Assembly (NCBI RefSeq): GCF_004027225.2
Contig: NC_046358.1
Location: forward strand, 67,351,028 to 67,415,027
Source of the DNA: Strigops habroptila
Lineage: Eukaryota > Chordata > Aves > Psittaciformes > Psittacidae
Direction: 5' to 3'
Length of the DNA stretch: 64,000 bases
How positions within the stretch are numbered: position 1 is the stretch's first letter; every line of letters begins with the position of its first letter. Made by a program: the position numbers and the translations under genes. The notes below the pieces were generated by a model, which had not been told where the DNA came from, did not search any database, and saw only the letters and a list, made by a program, of their open reading frames with translations. This document shows positions 46,601 to 58,999 of the stretch, one piece after another.

Positions 46601-49600
46601 AAATTTGAGGAAAATTATCAGTGGAGGGGACCATGCCTAGAACATACAAGGTCATTTATAGAACTAACTTGATTCAAATGAAATTTTTTTTAAAGTAGGA
46701 CAACCATTCCGCAGTATGGGTTTGTTTTGTTGGGGTTTTTTTCCAAGATGGAGGTCAGAATATTGGTTTCTTGGGAAATTTGATGATGACCTCTTGTTTA
46801 CCAATGATGTGAACTTTTTTACATTTTTCAGCATATACAGTTACTAACTGCAGGTTTGAAACACAAAGTGTCAAGGAACTATCTAAGGGTAATCAAGGGA
46901 CAGTGCAGTCAGCGTGCACAAAACGACCCACTAAATCACTCTCAGATTAGCACAGAAGTAGTTTCTTCCTCCCCTAAAGGATAATTATGTTGACAGCATT
47001 GTCCACTTGGAAGATACAATAAAATGTATCAGTGAACAGGTGTCTCAGAAAGGGCATTTCAGTACAGTCCATAATTACTCCTTTGGACAACCATGCTTCT
47101 CTTAAAATACTACCTTATATATCTCAGAGGTTATGCTAACAGATGCTTAATACTATTACAGGCTTCCTACTTGATATGGTGGACATTATCATGAGCTTAA
47201 TAACTCTGGACAGGGGGCTGCATACTGTATCTGACATTCCATCTGTGATGTTTCCCAGGACTTTGGAGTATGGTAGACTGGCTTCTCTTGTTGCTTAAAA
47301 CAGTTGAAGCACCACTGTCATTAGACCCTATTACCTGAATCTTGGGAACATCAGATAAACTATGAAGAACAAATAAGTTTAGTTAAGTGGTAGTAATAAT
47401 TTTTTTTTTTTTTTTAAATTTACTTGAAACTGTTGCTTTTACATCTATTTATATTATTGCATAAATAAATACAGGTCTGGAGAATGAATAATGCTCAGAA
47501 TGTACATAACTTGAGTGTACTTGGAAACTAGCACTCCTCAACGTAGCAGAAAGTCATAGTACCAATGGGATCTTCACCATTCACAAGGAAATACCACTAA
47601 AAGGTGCTAGGAAATGCAACTAAGGATCCAAGAAATCATTCGCTGCAAAAATACAGCGGCAGATCACAAGACCCAGACAGTTTTGCTCAGTACTATAAAC
47701 AAATCATGTCTCAAAAAATTGCCAAGAGAAGTAGGTTATGAAGATCTGTCTTTCATGAGAGAGTTTGTCTGCTTCAGGCTTATCAAAGACCATTATAAGG
47801 TAATCTAGCTTCTTGGATCGTTCTATGCAATACATTATTTTGTAGGTATTTCAACTTTTAACAGCATTCTCCTTTGGGTTCAGCAATAATGTGTCTTGGA
47901 GTTTTTACTAGGATTATTTCAGAAATTACAGAAATCCATAGGCTGTTCTGTTCCCAAAAGGAATGTACGTTCTTCAAAGGTGAATGCTATTACTAGCTTT
48001 TTCATAACAGACGTAAATTGATTCCAGCTAAATAAATAAAACATTCCAGTCTCTGGTGACTGTAGACCATTTGAAATTAATATGGAAACCATCCCTGCAA
48101 TGGTTATTAACCCTACTAACTCTAGAAAGTATCAATTGACACCTGATCCTATAAAGAATCTGGACAGTAATCCGATTACTGGTTTACCAAAACCAGTCCT
48201 GAAGCTTACTCAGTGCAAAACTAAATAGGAAATGCATCCTTGGGCAAACCACAGTGTACAGATAGACAAGCTGTTATCCTGAACCAGCCAAAAAACCGCT
48301 GATGAAAAGTAGAATGGCTTGCAAGAGCACCTTACAGAAGATACGAAGAGAAGGAAATGTGTTTTTCAAAGGCACCTTACAATACATCTAGTTGATCTTC
48401 AGGAAGGAAAAATATCGCATTACTACAGCATGTTACATTCTTTTTAGTTCCTTGTGTAGATAACTATCATTTCATATAGAAGTTTAATGCTACAAATGGC
48501 ATTAAATATATTAATTACTGTATTGGAAATCATCAATGTGAAGAAAACAGTTTATCCTTACCGAACTAACACTTAGCAGAAGTTGCATCTCAACAGCATT
48601 CATAGATAGGATATCTTTAATATAAAAAATGAAGTCACTGAAATTTGCTGCCTCAGTGGCATCACTAGCTAGATATATGATTTCTGGATCATACATCTAT
48701 ACATGAGTATAAGAAATATAATCGATAATGATGATGTTTTTTCTTCAAAATGGAGATACTCCCTGAGTTGGAAATTAAGATGAAAAGCCAATACCAGTTC
48801 TGAGAAAGGTTACTAGGCACAAATACATCAAGACAGGAAATGCTTCATTTTGTCACACTTTATTTTAGAAGCTGCCCACCTAAAAATCACATGTGGAAAA
48901 GAGGTAAGGACTTTAACAGCTGAGATGATACTAACTTAGACAGGAATCTCATCTCTGTTAGTGACCTGTAACAGTTGTTCAGGAAAAGAGCCTAGGCAGC
49001 AATAACTACCATGTCAGCTCTTAGCATATCAGTGGTTTAGTAAACTCTTGGTTACTTTCTTTTTTCTTTGCAAATATTTGTCTAAACGCTTCTGAGAACA
49101 TTTGTAATGAGTTTTGCAACACATTGTGCCTGTGAGAACTAAAGTTTTTCTTTTTATTATTTTTAAAGTTGAACTTGCTAATGAGGTATCCTTAAAAAAC
49201 TACAACAATAGTAATAGTCTGACTTTGTTAATTCATCATTTTAAAGATTTTATAGTATCTCTTTTCATGTCTTCTTTTGTACAATTTCTCATTGTAAAAG
49301 AGCAACCTCATACCTCTGTTTGTGTTGTTTTCCATTTTTTCTTGTTCTAATATAACCTGGTTGGAGATGAGATAAACAAAATTTTAGAAAACCATCATAA
49401 TGTTTCCCTGTTTTATTTGTTTGGTCTCTACTGAATTGTCCCCAATATTTACCTTTTTCACTGCTCCTACAGGCAGCCCACTGTTTGAAAGAACTAGTCA
49501 CAGTAATACCAAGATCTTTCGCTTAAATGGGAATATCTAATTTAGCTCAAGAATTATTTAATATCTAATAAGACAGATTAGAAAAAAAGTAAATAATAAC

Positions 49601-52536
49601 TAATATCTAATTTTAGCTCACGAATTAGGAAAATATATCAAAAGATCTGTTGAGGAACCATTTTATTTGGGACTTGCATTTGTCTTGACTTCGCTCTCGC
49701 AGTCAAGAACATGCTTCTTTTCTTTTAAAAGGAAACAACAGCAGCAAGATGCCTGCCTGAATCCAGAGCAGCTTACACTGTTACAAGTCAGATGTATATC
49801 AGTGATCTTTAGGGACTGTGATATTCAAAATTAGATATAAAAAAGGAATAGGACATTACACAAGAAAATCAGAACAGAGAGGAAAAGAACCCAGAAGCTG
49901 GAATGGCAAAAAGGAAATACAGTGAGAGAAAAGTAAACAGAAAAACTTGGAAGAAAGAACAAAACAGAAGAAATGAGGAAAGTGAGAAGAAACCAAGCCT
50001 CCTTTTGCCTTTGGTTTTACACAGGCTTACAAGACCTGGTAAGTCAGCAACAGATTTCATGCACAGATTAAAGGTTATCTACAGGATATATTGTAAGCTG
50101 AGGAATAAGCCAAGTGAATATATAAGAGGGTCACAGCATTCCTGGTAAAAGTGGATTTTCGAATTGCTTAATAGATTACATATTTGGGAAATATTTTTCA
50201 TCCTACTTTATCTACTCCTCCTCCCCCCTCTCCCCCCCCCATTCTTGTTTTGGTTTTCTGTAAAGGTTTTTGAGGGAAATTTAAATAATTTATATCTGCC
50301 ATACCGCCTGTATCAAATGTTTCAGGAAAATGTGAAAGAACAGTAGTTTGCTCTTCCTTTACAGCTTTCCACATACTTCCTGAAATACCATTGACACCTA
50401 GATATCATAGACTTTTATTTTAAGATTATTGTATTTGAATGTTCTTGGTACCTGAACAAGAATAAATGGTTAAACAATATGTTGCCTTATATTTACAAAA
50501 ACCTGAAACATAGATATATTATTAAAAATTAAATCCACAACATCTATCCTAGTTGTTTGTTTACGTAGTGAGAACAAGAAGGAAAGTACTTAATAAAGAA
50601 TTAATTAATTCATTTATTTATTTATTTTAAAGACCAAAAATGAAAGCAAAATATATGACTTGCTCAGGGCTATTTTTCAAATAATAAAGCAAAACCAAAA
50701 TAAAAGAAGGTTTCCATATAGTTTGAAATTTTTCATGATATAAAAGTTATTTATTCTGTGCCTGGCATAACTCAGAACAGTCAGAAAAAACACCTTCGTG
50801 AGACACACCCCCACCACCCACTAGTAAAAAGATAGCACCATGGGGATTTACTCGATACTTGGCATAACTTTACTTGGTTTTTTTTAAATCTTGTTGTAAA
50901 ACAACATGTTATTGATCAAAGGATACCTTTGGTAAGCTGCTTTCACTGATTTTAAAGCAAGTTATTTCAGTTACAAATGATGTGACACATATTAGAGCTG
51001 TGATATCTAAATACAGCTGTTGAAAGTATGTGCTTTTTCTTTTGAACAGCATTAATGAGGATAAAGGGAGAATTCCTATTCACAGGTGAAAGTGGATTAA
51101 CCTTACATCCTTTGTCCATTGAGATTTCCATATCAGACAAAGACGGCTAAATTGAAGCAATCTTGTGAGTCACTTCACAGTTGAATAGTTAAAGTAGAAA
51201 CAAGCATAATGTTGCTGAGCAAATAATTTCCAGCTATGAAGCACATGAGAGTTTACTGGTATTACAGGATACTCAGTCAATCTGTGGCAAGAAAGGAAAA
51301 TTACGTAAGCTGCATTTATAAAATTATTTATCTACTGGACCAAAATTAATTTAATACTACTCAGCTTCATAAAACATAGCCAGGTTATTTCCAAAGATTG
51401 GAAAAAGTGCTGAGAAAGAATTTTATTTGGTTGTACTTTAGCAATATTGCCACAAACCATAGATTATTCATGAATAAATAAAAACTGTATCATAGAAATA
51501 CACAAACACCCATAAACAAAAATTACTCTTAGCTATTGAGAGTCTCCATTATGCTCATCACTCGAATAAATTTGCAAAAGTGAATTTAAGAATAATATTT
51601 TCCCTCAGTTTACTGCATAGTTTAACTGGATGGAGTTTTGCACACCATATTTTCCTATCAATAAATGTGCTTGCATTAAACTGTCAGAAAATCAATCCTT
51701 TTTCTTTTTTTTTAACTTTCAGCAGCCTCCTTCCCATTTCACTAAATCCAAATCCATACATTAGAAAGTTACATCTGAGCTGAGCTAACCATTTCCCTGA
51801 AAATGATTATTCTAACTGTTTTGTACTGGCTCGTGGAAGCCATTGTGGATTACTGAAGCAATATAAGGAAGCTGAGAGAATACTTCATTCTTACCGCATT
51901 CTTACCGCAAACGGTAACTGGACAATATATTTTCTAATACCAAAAGAATCTTGCAAAAACTATCTTTTTAGAACAACTGTTAAGTATAACATTAGTATAA
52001 TATGTCACATGGAACTATATAAACATTTTCTAACATGACAAATAACTTAAATGTATCTCCAAACACAATCCCACCTTGTGAAGTATTCCACCCTCCATGG
52101 ATCTTTTAATGGATCAGTTCCCACATTTTAAAGCCTGATAAGCTGCAGTATTTTATGTTCTTGTGAATAATTCATTGACGCAGTCCTCTTCACATCTGTG
52201 CACAAAATACCTCTACCTACATACTACATCCCTACATGTCTCTCCCTAATTTTGTGTCACGACATTTTCCTGGTCATTCTTCATGATTCAGCCCTACTGA
52301 CTTCTCTATGTATACTAGGGATTTTTATTTCCCCATCTTACTCCATAGCTTATCTGTCCATAAATGATTAAGCTGATACATAGACTTTCAGAAGGCCATC
52401 CTTCCTTTTCCAATGTCTGCCTGGATACTGTAGGCAATTATTCTCAGCCATTGTGTCATCAACTGCCTTCCCCAGCTTCTGATGTATCTGAATAATTCTT
52501 ATAACTCTCAAAAGTTTTTCAGCACTTATGGTACAG
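43659..52536. other. Unassigned AT-rich DNA, CR1-free
   Basis: Nearly 9 kb without a CR1 copy or recognisable gene. Minor items: a T run at about 47401-47415, a partial 70-bp-period duplication at 49530-49630 (aatatctaatttagctca and relatives), a C-rich tract at about 50223-50239, and a possible very old CR1 trace near 49440-49520 that is too weak to call. Confidence 0.5.
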
Positions 52537-52740
52537 AGTTAGGTTTGTTCAGCCTGCAGAAGAGAAGACTCCAGGGAGACCTTATAACAGTCTTCCAGCA
52601 CCTAAAGGGGGCCTACAAGAAATCTGGACAGAGACTTTCTGCAAGGATATGTAGTGTCAGGGTAAGAGGGAATGGCTTTAAGCTGACATAGGGGAGATTT
52701 AGATATTAGATATTAGGAAGAAATTCTTTTCCATGAAGAC
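52537..52740 (+). repeat. CR1 LINE fragment, first part of an interrupted copy
   Basis: Sense CR1 from 'aggtttgttcagcctgcaga' to 'aggaagaaattcttttccat'. CR1 sequence stops here and resumes at about 53011 at a later point of the element. The first part contains an 8-bp local duplication (agatatt). Confidence 0.88.
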
Positions 52741-53010
52741 TGGAGTCTTCTAAAAAAAAAAATCTTTGTGCAATAACAGACTGTCAGAATAATATCTCTG
52801 ATAAACATAGACAGCCAAATGCAATCAAACCCAGGACTCGATTACAAATATTAAGCTGCATTTCTTCTTCACTTTATTGCAGCATACAGCATATATTTTA
52901 CTATTTCGTTTAATTTAGTCAGTTGTTAGGTCTAGAAAGGATCAGACTTGCAGGATCAGTGTATTCATTTCTCTTTTACGAGGCAGAAAGATCTTAGCTT
53001 ACAGTCATGT
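52741..53010. other. 270-bp non-CR1 segment interrupting a CR1
   Basis: AT-rich sequence between two parts of what looks like one CR1. It starts close to an A run (52752-52762). About 70 bases of CR1 are missing across the gap, so this is an insertion with deletion, or two separate copies. I do not recognise it as a known element. Confidence 0.5.
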
Positions 53011-53135
53011 AAGGCCAGGTTGCACGGGGCTTTGAGTGACCTGGTCTATTGGAAGGTGTCCCTGCCTGTGGCAGGGGGTTGGAACTGGATGTGTTTAAGG
53101 TCCCTTCCAACCCAAACCACTCTATGACTCTATGA
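53011..53135 (+). repeat. CR1 LINE 3' end, second part of an interrupted copy
   Basis: Sense CR1 'aaggccaggttgcacggggc' through 'ggtgtccctgcctgtggcag' to 'accactctatgactctatga'. Confidence 0.9.
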
Positions 53136-53188
53136 TCAGCCACATAGTAAAACATTCTCACTCTTATGCTCTGAAAGTTACATGTTAG

Positions 53189-53228
53189 CTAACATACTAA
53201 CTATGTACTAACATAGTTAGTATGTTAG
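53189..53228. repeat. Perfect 17-bp hairpin
   Basis: CTAACATACTAACTATG (53189-53205) is followed by a 6-nt loop (TACTAA) and its exact reverse complement (53212-53228). Upstream bases (tgttagctaaca) form a second overlapping palindrome. Confidence 0.93.
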
Positions 53229-53287
53229 TACATACTTTGATACCGTCCTTCTGAGAATTTCTAGCTTCAAGTAATAAAAAAGATCTA

Positions 53288-53947
53288 GATGAGAAGCTTA
53301 ACACGAGCCGTCAGTGTGTGCTTGCAGCCCAGAAAGCCAACCATATCCTGGGCTGCATCAAAAGAAGCATGACCAGCAGGTGGAAGGCGGTGATCCTGCC
53401 CCTCTACTCTGCTCTCGTAAGACCTCATTTGGAGTACTGTGTACAGTTCTGGTGTCCTCAACATAAAAAGGACATGGAGCTGTTGGAGCAAGTCCAGAGG
53501 AGGGCTACGAGGACGATAAGAGGGCTGGAGCACCTCCCATATAAAGACAGGCTGAGAAAGTTGGGGCTGTTCAGCCTGGAGAAGAGAGGGCTGTGTGGAG
53601 ACGTCATAGCAACCTTCCAGTATCTGGAGGGGGCCTATAAGGATGCTGGGGAGGGACTCTCCCTTAGGGACTGTAGTGGTAGGACAAGGGGTAATGGCTT
53701 CAAGCTTAAACAGGGGAAGTTTAGATTAGATATGAGGAAGAAGTTCTTTACAGTGAGGGTGGTGAAGCAGTGGAATGGGTTGCCCAGGGAGGTTGTGGAT
53801 GCTCCATCCCTGGCAGTGTTCAAGGCCAGGTTCTACAAAGCCTTGGGTGACGTGCTTAGTGCGAGGTGTCCCTGCCCATGGCAGGAGGGTTGGAACTAGC
53901 TGATCTTAAGGTCCTTTCCAACCCTTACTATTCCATGATTCTATGAT
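53288..53947 (+). repeat. CR1 LINE 3' end with intact C-terminal ORF2 frame
   Basis: Sense CR1, 660 bp, the best preserved in the window. Bases 53318-53899 remain open for about 193 codons and encode the ORF2 C-terminus: AAQKANHILGCIKRSMTSRW, YSALVRPHLEYCVQFWCPQH, MELLEQVQRRATRTI, GLPREVVDAPSLAVFKARF. This lies downstream of the RT catalytic core, so it has no enzymatic activity by itself. The 3' end has the octamers (ccatgattctatga). The lack of stops suggests a relatively young insertion. Confidence 0.96.
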
Positions 53948-54462
53948 CTGCAAGTGAAATCAGAACCTTCAACATCTAAGACAGATAGGAGCACGTGCAG
54001 GTCTCTGCTATCATTCATAACTGCAGTACTAGTAGAAGAGCTCTTCAAACTTACGAATTTAAATGCTGAGGGATAAGACACATGTAAAATCGTTCACCTA
54101 TAAAAGGTACATGCAAATTCTCTCAAAAGGTGAGAGAGAACGCAAAATATCAGATACAGCTTTTTCTAGCTGCAACATGCAACGAATAGCCTAGTTGTCT
54201 ACAAAGAAATGTTGAAATATAAGCAAACCGTACAAGCAAAGTCCTCCCTCTCTGCTACTGGATACTCTCAGTACTGGAGAACTTACAGACAAGGACTGTG
54301 CTTCATAGAAAAAGATTTTTTAAATTCTTTCTTCAGAAAATTATCTGACTACTTCTTTTCCATTAAGAAAGGCTCATAGTTTTCTTCACTTTCAATATGG
54401 ATTTACTTTATATCCCATGGATATCTTGGAATCTCTACGAAGTGCTATCAGCATCTGCTATG
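53948..54462. other. Unassigned spacer between inverted CR1 copies
   Basis: 515 bp of AT-rich DNA with no recognised feature; it would form the loop if the flanking CR1 copies paired. Confidence 0.5.
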
Positions 54463-55076
54463 AGAATCATAGAATCATAGGATAGTTAGGGTTGGAAAGG
54501 ACCTTAAGATCATCTAATTCCAACCTCCCTGCCATGGGCCACACACACTAGGGCCCAGGGACACCACACTAGGTCTTAGGGACACCACACACTAAACCGT
54601 GTTACCCAAGACTCTGTCCAACCTGGCCTTGAACACTGCAGGGATGGAGCATTCACAGCTTCCTTGAGCAACCTGTTCCACTGCTTCACCACCCTTACTG
54701 TAAAGAACTTCTTCCTCATATCTAATCTAAACATCCCCTGTTTAAGCTTGAACCCATTACCCCTTGTCCTACCACTACAGTCCCTAAGGAAGAGTCCCTC
54801 CCCAGCAACCTTATAGGCCCCCTCCGGATACTGGAAGGTTGCTATGAGGTCTCCACACAGCTTCTCTTCTCCAGGCTGAACAGCCCCAACTTTCTCAGCC
54901 TGTCTTCATACGGGAGGTGCTCCAGCCCCTGATCATCCTCACGGACCTCCTCTGGACTTGCTCCAACAGCTCCGTGTCCTTTTTATGTTGAGGATGTCAG
55001 AACTGCACACAGTGCTCCAAGTGGGGTCTCACAAAAGCAGGCTAGAGGGGCAGGATCACCTCCTTCAACTTGCTGG
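54463..55076 (-). repeat. CR1 LINE 3' end, minus strand
   Basis: Antisense CR1, 614 bp, from the octamers (gaatcatagaatcatagg) through 'ccttgaacactgcagggatg', 'ttcttcctcatatctaatct', 'ctcttctccaggctgaacag' and 'gtgtcctttttatgttgagg'. A local duplication of a 25-30-bp unit (cagggacaccacactagg type) lies at 54541-54595. It pairs with the plus-strand copy at 53288-53947. Confidence 0.95.
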
Positions 55077-57011
55077 GATATCAATAAACTTCCTCTCTGA
55101 CATGATGGCTGTAAGGGGTCTTCTGAATATACTGTCTTTTCCAGGAATAAGAAACCTAGTGTGCTTTATCTTTATCTTCATTCCTTCCATTCTTTTTCAT
55201 ACATTTCCTGGTTCTACTTCACCTTCGTAGGAAAACACATAGGATTTTATTCTGTAAGTGTTTATATGCTGGGTGGGGGGTGTCTTGTCAAGCTGTTACA
55301 GGAAATCTTATCATTCCAAATCTCCTCCAGTCTCCATTCTTTAACAAGTGTAAAAAAGAAATCTCCATTCTTTTACCACTGTCTTTACAGTTCTCATTTA
55401 ATTTTTTGCACCAGCATAGAGGTCTGCAAAATTGCAACCAGAGATGCATTGACTCTGAAACTGCACAGTATATTACTTTTTTGCAAAATCATATTTTCAG
55501 AGTTATTTCTGTCTTCCAAGAAGTGTACAATCTCTTTTGTTCAGCAACTTCAGTCTGAAAGACTAGAAGAGGTCCTGCCCCTGTTTGACCCAATAAAATG
55601 AACATTATCAGGCAGCTAAAATGCCAACTGTCCATCTCTAAAAAATGAGTAGGATTTCAAGTTGTTTGTGTTTATGATAGAGCAAATGATTAAAGATGTA
55701 CTTTAGAAGTCATATTCTAAAGAATTGGTGTTTTCAATCCATGACAAACCTAGTTAGATTTTTTCCATTTTATATAATTTTCACTATTATTTTTAGAATT
55801 ATTATTATTCTAAGAATTTTATAAGAATATTATTTCTTTAAGAATATTATAATTTTATTATCATATAACGAATATCATATATAATAGATAATATAATAAA
55901 CAATAAATATTATTATTTTTAGAATTATTATTATTATTTTTAGAATTACTTATGAAAAACAAAATAGTTCTATTTTAAACTATATTTCTTAGGTTAGATA
56001 TAAAATCTCTCAAATTCTTAAAAAATGTAATTTTAAGTTAAATCTAATTCTGCTTTACATTTCATTTATTTCAGTAACTCCATTGTTACTGTCATTCCTT
56101 TGTAATACAATTTAAAGAAAAGAAAGAACAGAAGGGATTTACAGGATAGTTATCTGGGTGGCAGAATAGTTCTAATTCATTTTAACATGGAGCTCCATAG
56201 ATTTTTCAAGAAATGGACTAATAGTGTGGAAATGCAGTGAACATAGCAGGTAGCCAGGGCAGACAATAAATCACTAAGTTTATCTTAAAAAATTAGTTAG
56301 ATTGCCTCAGAAACCATTGTAAATATGGTTTCTCCATGCTTCTGGAAAGTTCATAATACATCAGTTTGGAATAGTTTAACTACTGCTCAGACAGCCAACA
56401 GGGCAGCAAGAAAATTATGCTATTCTATTATTTATGTTCAGGGGACTATGTAAATATGTAAAATAGCATATGGTTTTATTAGTATTATTGATTTTTCTTA
56501 CTGTAGCGCTATGAAGCACAAGAGATCTAAAGAAAGCTACATCCCTATCACCAGGAACTCATCATTACCTACACAGCACTGTCTCGCATTCCATTTCCCA
56601 AGCTAACTCAAAACACTCCATATACCATATTATAACAGTTTATTACTTCAAAGGCATGGGAAGGAGTTCCCATGCCTTTGCATGATGCAAAATCATAAAC
56701 CATGGAAACAGTGCTGCAATTATCCAAGCAGTTTGACCATACCATTTCCTTCTTTACTTACTCAGAGTTTCAGTATTTAATCCTCAGCAGAAGTATTCAA
56801 CCTTTGCCTACTTAAGAAAAGCAATAGCAACTCATCCTCTAGAGCCCACATATACTTTGATCTTCAGCTGGGGCCTTCTATAAGGAATGCAATGCAAAAG
56901 CAGCTCCCTCCCCTCAAAAACTTCAAAAATAAACTGAGGAATAGGAAGACAAATAGTAAATAAAATAAGAAAGATATTTTATGATTTTTTTCAGGGTTTT
57001 TTGGTGGTACA
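55077..57011. other. Unassigned very AT-rich DNA
   Basis: It includes AT-rich repeats at 55785-55950 with a threefold 'tatttttagaattattatta' motif, and a perfect 14-bp hairpin at 56649-56680. An open frame at 55161-55601 has no ATG at its start and no recognised domain. Confidence 0.5.
56649..56680. repeat. Perfect 14-bp hairpin with 4-nt loop
   Basis: CAAAGGCATGGGAA (56649-56662), loop GGAG, then TTCCCATGCCTTTG (56667-56680). Confidence 0.95.
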
Positions 57012-57256
57012 GATCATAGAATCCTAGAATGGTTTGGGTTGGAAAGGACCTTATGATCATCTAATTCCAATCCCCTGCTATGGGCAGGGTCACCTTCCAC
57101 TAGACCAGCTTGCTCTAAGCCCCGTCCAACCTGGCCTTGAACACTGTCAGGGATGGGGCAGCCACAGCTTCTCTGGGCAACATGTGCCAGTGCTTCACCA
57201 CCCTCATAGTAAAGGACAACTTCATTTATGTTCCTATTTGGCAGACTTAGAATCTT
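57012..57256 (-). repeat. CR1 LINE 3' fragment carrying an unusual 43-bp block
   Basis: Antisense CR1 from 'atcatagaatcctagaatgg' to 'accaccctcatagtaaa' (about 57213). It is followed at 57214-57256 by a block (ggacaacttcatttatgttc...cttagaatctt) that is not part of the other CR1 copies here but is shared with the copy at 60.9-61.2 kb. Confidence 0.9.
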
Positions 57257-58796
57257 TTGTCTAAATGTCCAGTGAAAGTTAAAAATCTATTTAAACTTTT
57301 TATTCTGAAGGAATTTAACATGCTTTACACTTTGTACATACCTTTTGATATACATGCATGTGACAATGAAGCAATTATTAAACTAATGTTGGATTCCTGA
57401 CTTACTCTGACCTCGAGATGGACAATGCAGTGTGCAGAGCAGAGGAAAACTTTCACTGAAGCTTAGATTTTGTTTGCCAGTAGAATAATATACACTTAAT
57501 CAGGTTCTATGCAATAAAAGAGACTAAATACCTACATCTTTGACTTACATCGCCACATCTGAAGATGTGTTTTACTGTGGTCTCACTGTGATTCTCAGAA
57601 AAACTGTGAACTGTAAAAGTGGCCAAGAGTTATAGAGAGCAAACTACTACCTCAGACAACAGTCCTTCATAGCGTGTGGATTTAGTGACTGCCATTCAGC
57701 TGAACATTGGACAAGAAATTACTCCTTTGTGTTTCATCATTTATTTAGAGAGTGATCTCATGATCTTCCAGGGATGAGGCATATGCTGCTCATGATGGGC
57801 TCTGTTTTGCACTACATCAATCGGAAGAGCGTCATTGCATACTTACAGCAGAACAGCTTTTCTACGAAGTAATTTTTCTGTGCATGTGTTTGCACATGCA
57901 TTTGTGGTTTATGCACATTTTTTATATATGTGCAAAGCATATAAGGTTGTTTTTCAAGACCTAACCTCTCCTGGACAAAGCAAAGCTCTTTAAAGTATTC
58001 AGTTCTTACCCTTTTACTTTGCTGGCCAGCTACGATTTGTAATTTGGAACATTATTCTCTGTGACTTCTGATGAGTCCATAGAACCCTCGGCTCTGAAGA
58101 AGAGGGAGAATAACGGGTTTCACAGAAAGGCTAGCGAGATGAATTTTGGGGGGGGGGGGGGAAACTCCAACTTAAATTAATGAAAAAATAAATAAGAATG
58201 AACTGCTTTTGTTCTAGGGTAAATTCTGGATCTTATATCTGTGTACTTGTATTGTATAATCGCCACAAAACCCTCATATGCATGCACTACTGTTCCCATT
58301 TTACAGCCTAGCATGTCACCTTCTTCAAAACAAGATCTCCTCCTAACTTTCCTTTCATGGCACACAGCATGCCTTACAGAATTACTGCTGTCATTTTTCA
58401 ATACCACTGCAGGCTTAAATAAATGTGTATTGGAGGCATATGTTTATTCTTATATGACCGTTCGGGATAATTGTTAGTGCTCATAAATGCTAGCTACATA
58501 TTTCTAGCTGCTTTTAAAAGTTCTGTTTTATTCGCTGTAAGTGAAAAAGTTACTGCTACAGTTAGAATTTCTGATTATTATGTGACACTAATAAAATTTA
58601 ATTGCTTGAGGGATTTTTGCATAAATCCAAGTTTTATGCAGTCATTGCGTAGGCCAAAAGAATTACCTAAATAATTTGTTGGGTAACGCTGCAGAATTTG
58701 AATAAGATTTCAAATTGTGAAGTGAGATCACTAGTACGTTAATCATTTTGGTGAGTGTGTTTCAGAATTCATGGTACACAATGTGTTTCAAGATTT
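57257..58796. other. Unassigned AT-rich DNA
   Basis: No gene recognised. A 14-G homopolymer lies at 58148-58161. Confidence 0.5.
58148..58161. repeat. Poly-G homopolymer (14 G)
   Basis: An uninterrupted G run, rare in bulk genomic DNA; it could stack as a G-quadruplex between molecules and is prone to length error in sequencing. Confidence 0.85.
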
Positions 58797-58999
58797 GGGT
58801 TTATTCCTCATCATCCTACTTGGAATTGATTGGTAATAAATTAAACTAATTTCCCCAAGTTAAGGCTGTTTTGTCCATGATCGTAAATGGTGAATGATCT
58901 CTCCCTGTCCTTATCTTGAGCCTTTTGTTGTATTTTCTTTCTCCTGTCCAGTTGAGAAGGGGAGTGACAGAGTGGCTTTGGTGGGCACCTGGCATCCAG
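58797..58999 (+). mobile_element. Probable LTR remnant of a third avian ERV type
   Basis: The stretch with 'ggtaataaattaaactaatt' (polyadenylation signal), 'gtgaatgatctctccctgtc', 'gagccttttgttgtattttc' and 'ggctttggtgggcacctggc' resembles the 3' half of LTRs I associate with avian endogenous retroviruses. It breaks off at 'catccagcca' before the usual LTR end. No 5' half and no target duplication were found. It is named from memory of the family and was not searched. Confidence 0.45.

Noticed and set aside
49440..49520. Possible ancient CR1 trace (ccaagatctttcgctta)
   Set aside because: Similarity is short and too weak to tell from chance.
55161..55601. 146-codon hydrophobic frame next to a CR1
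   Set aside because: It starts at GTG, its composition reflects T-rich DNA and no domain or upstream signal was seen.
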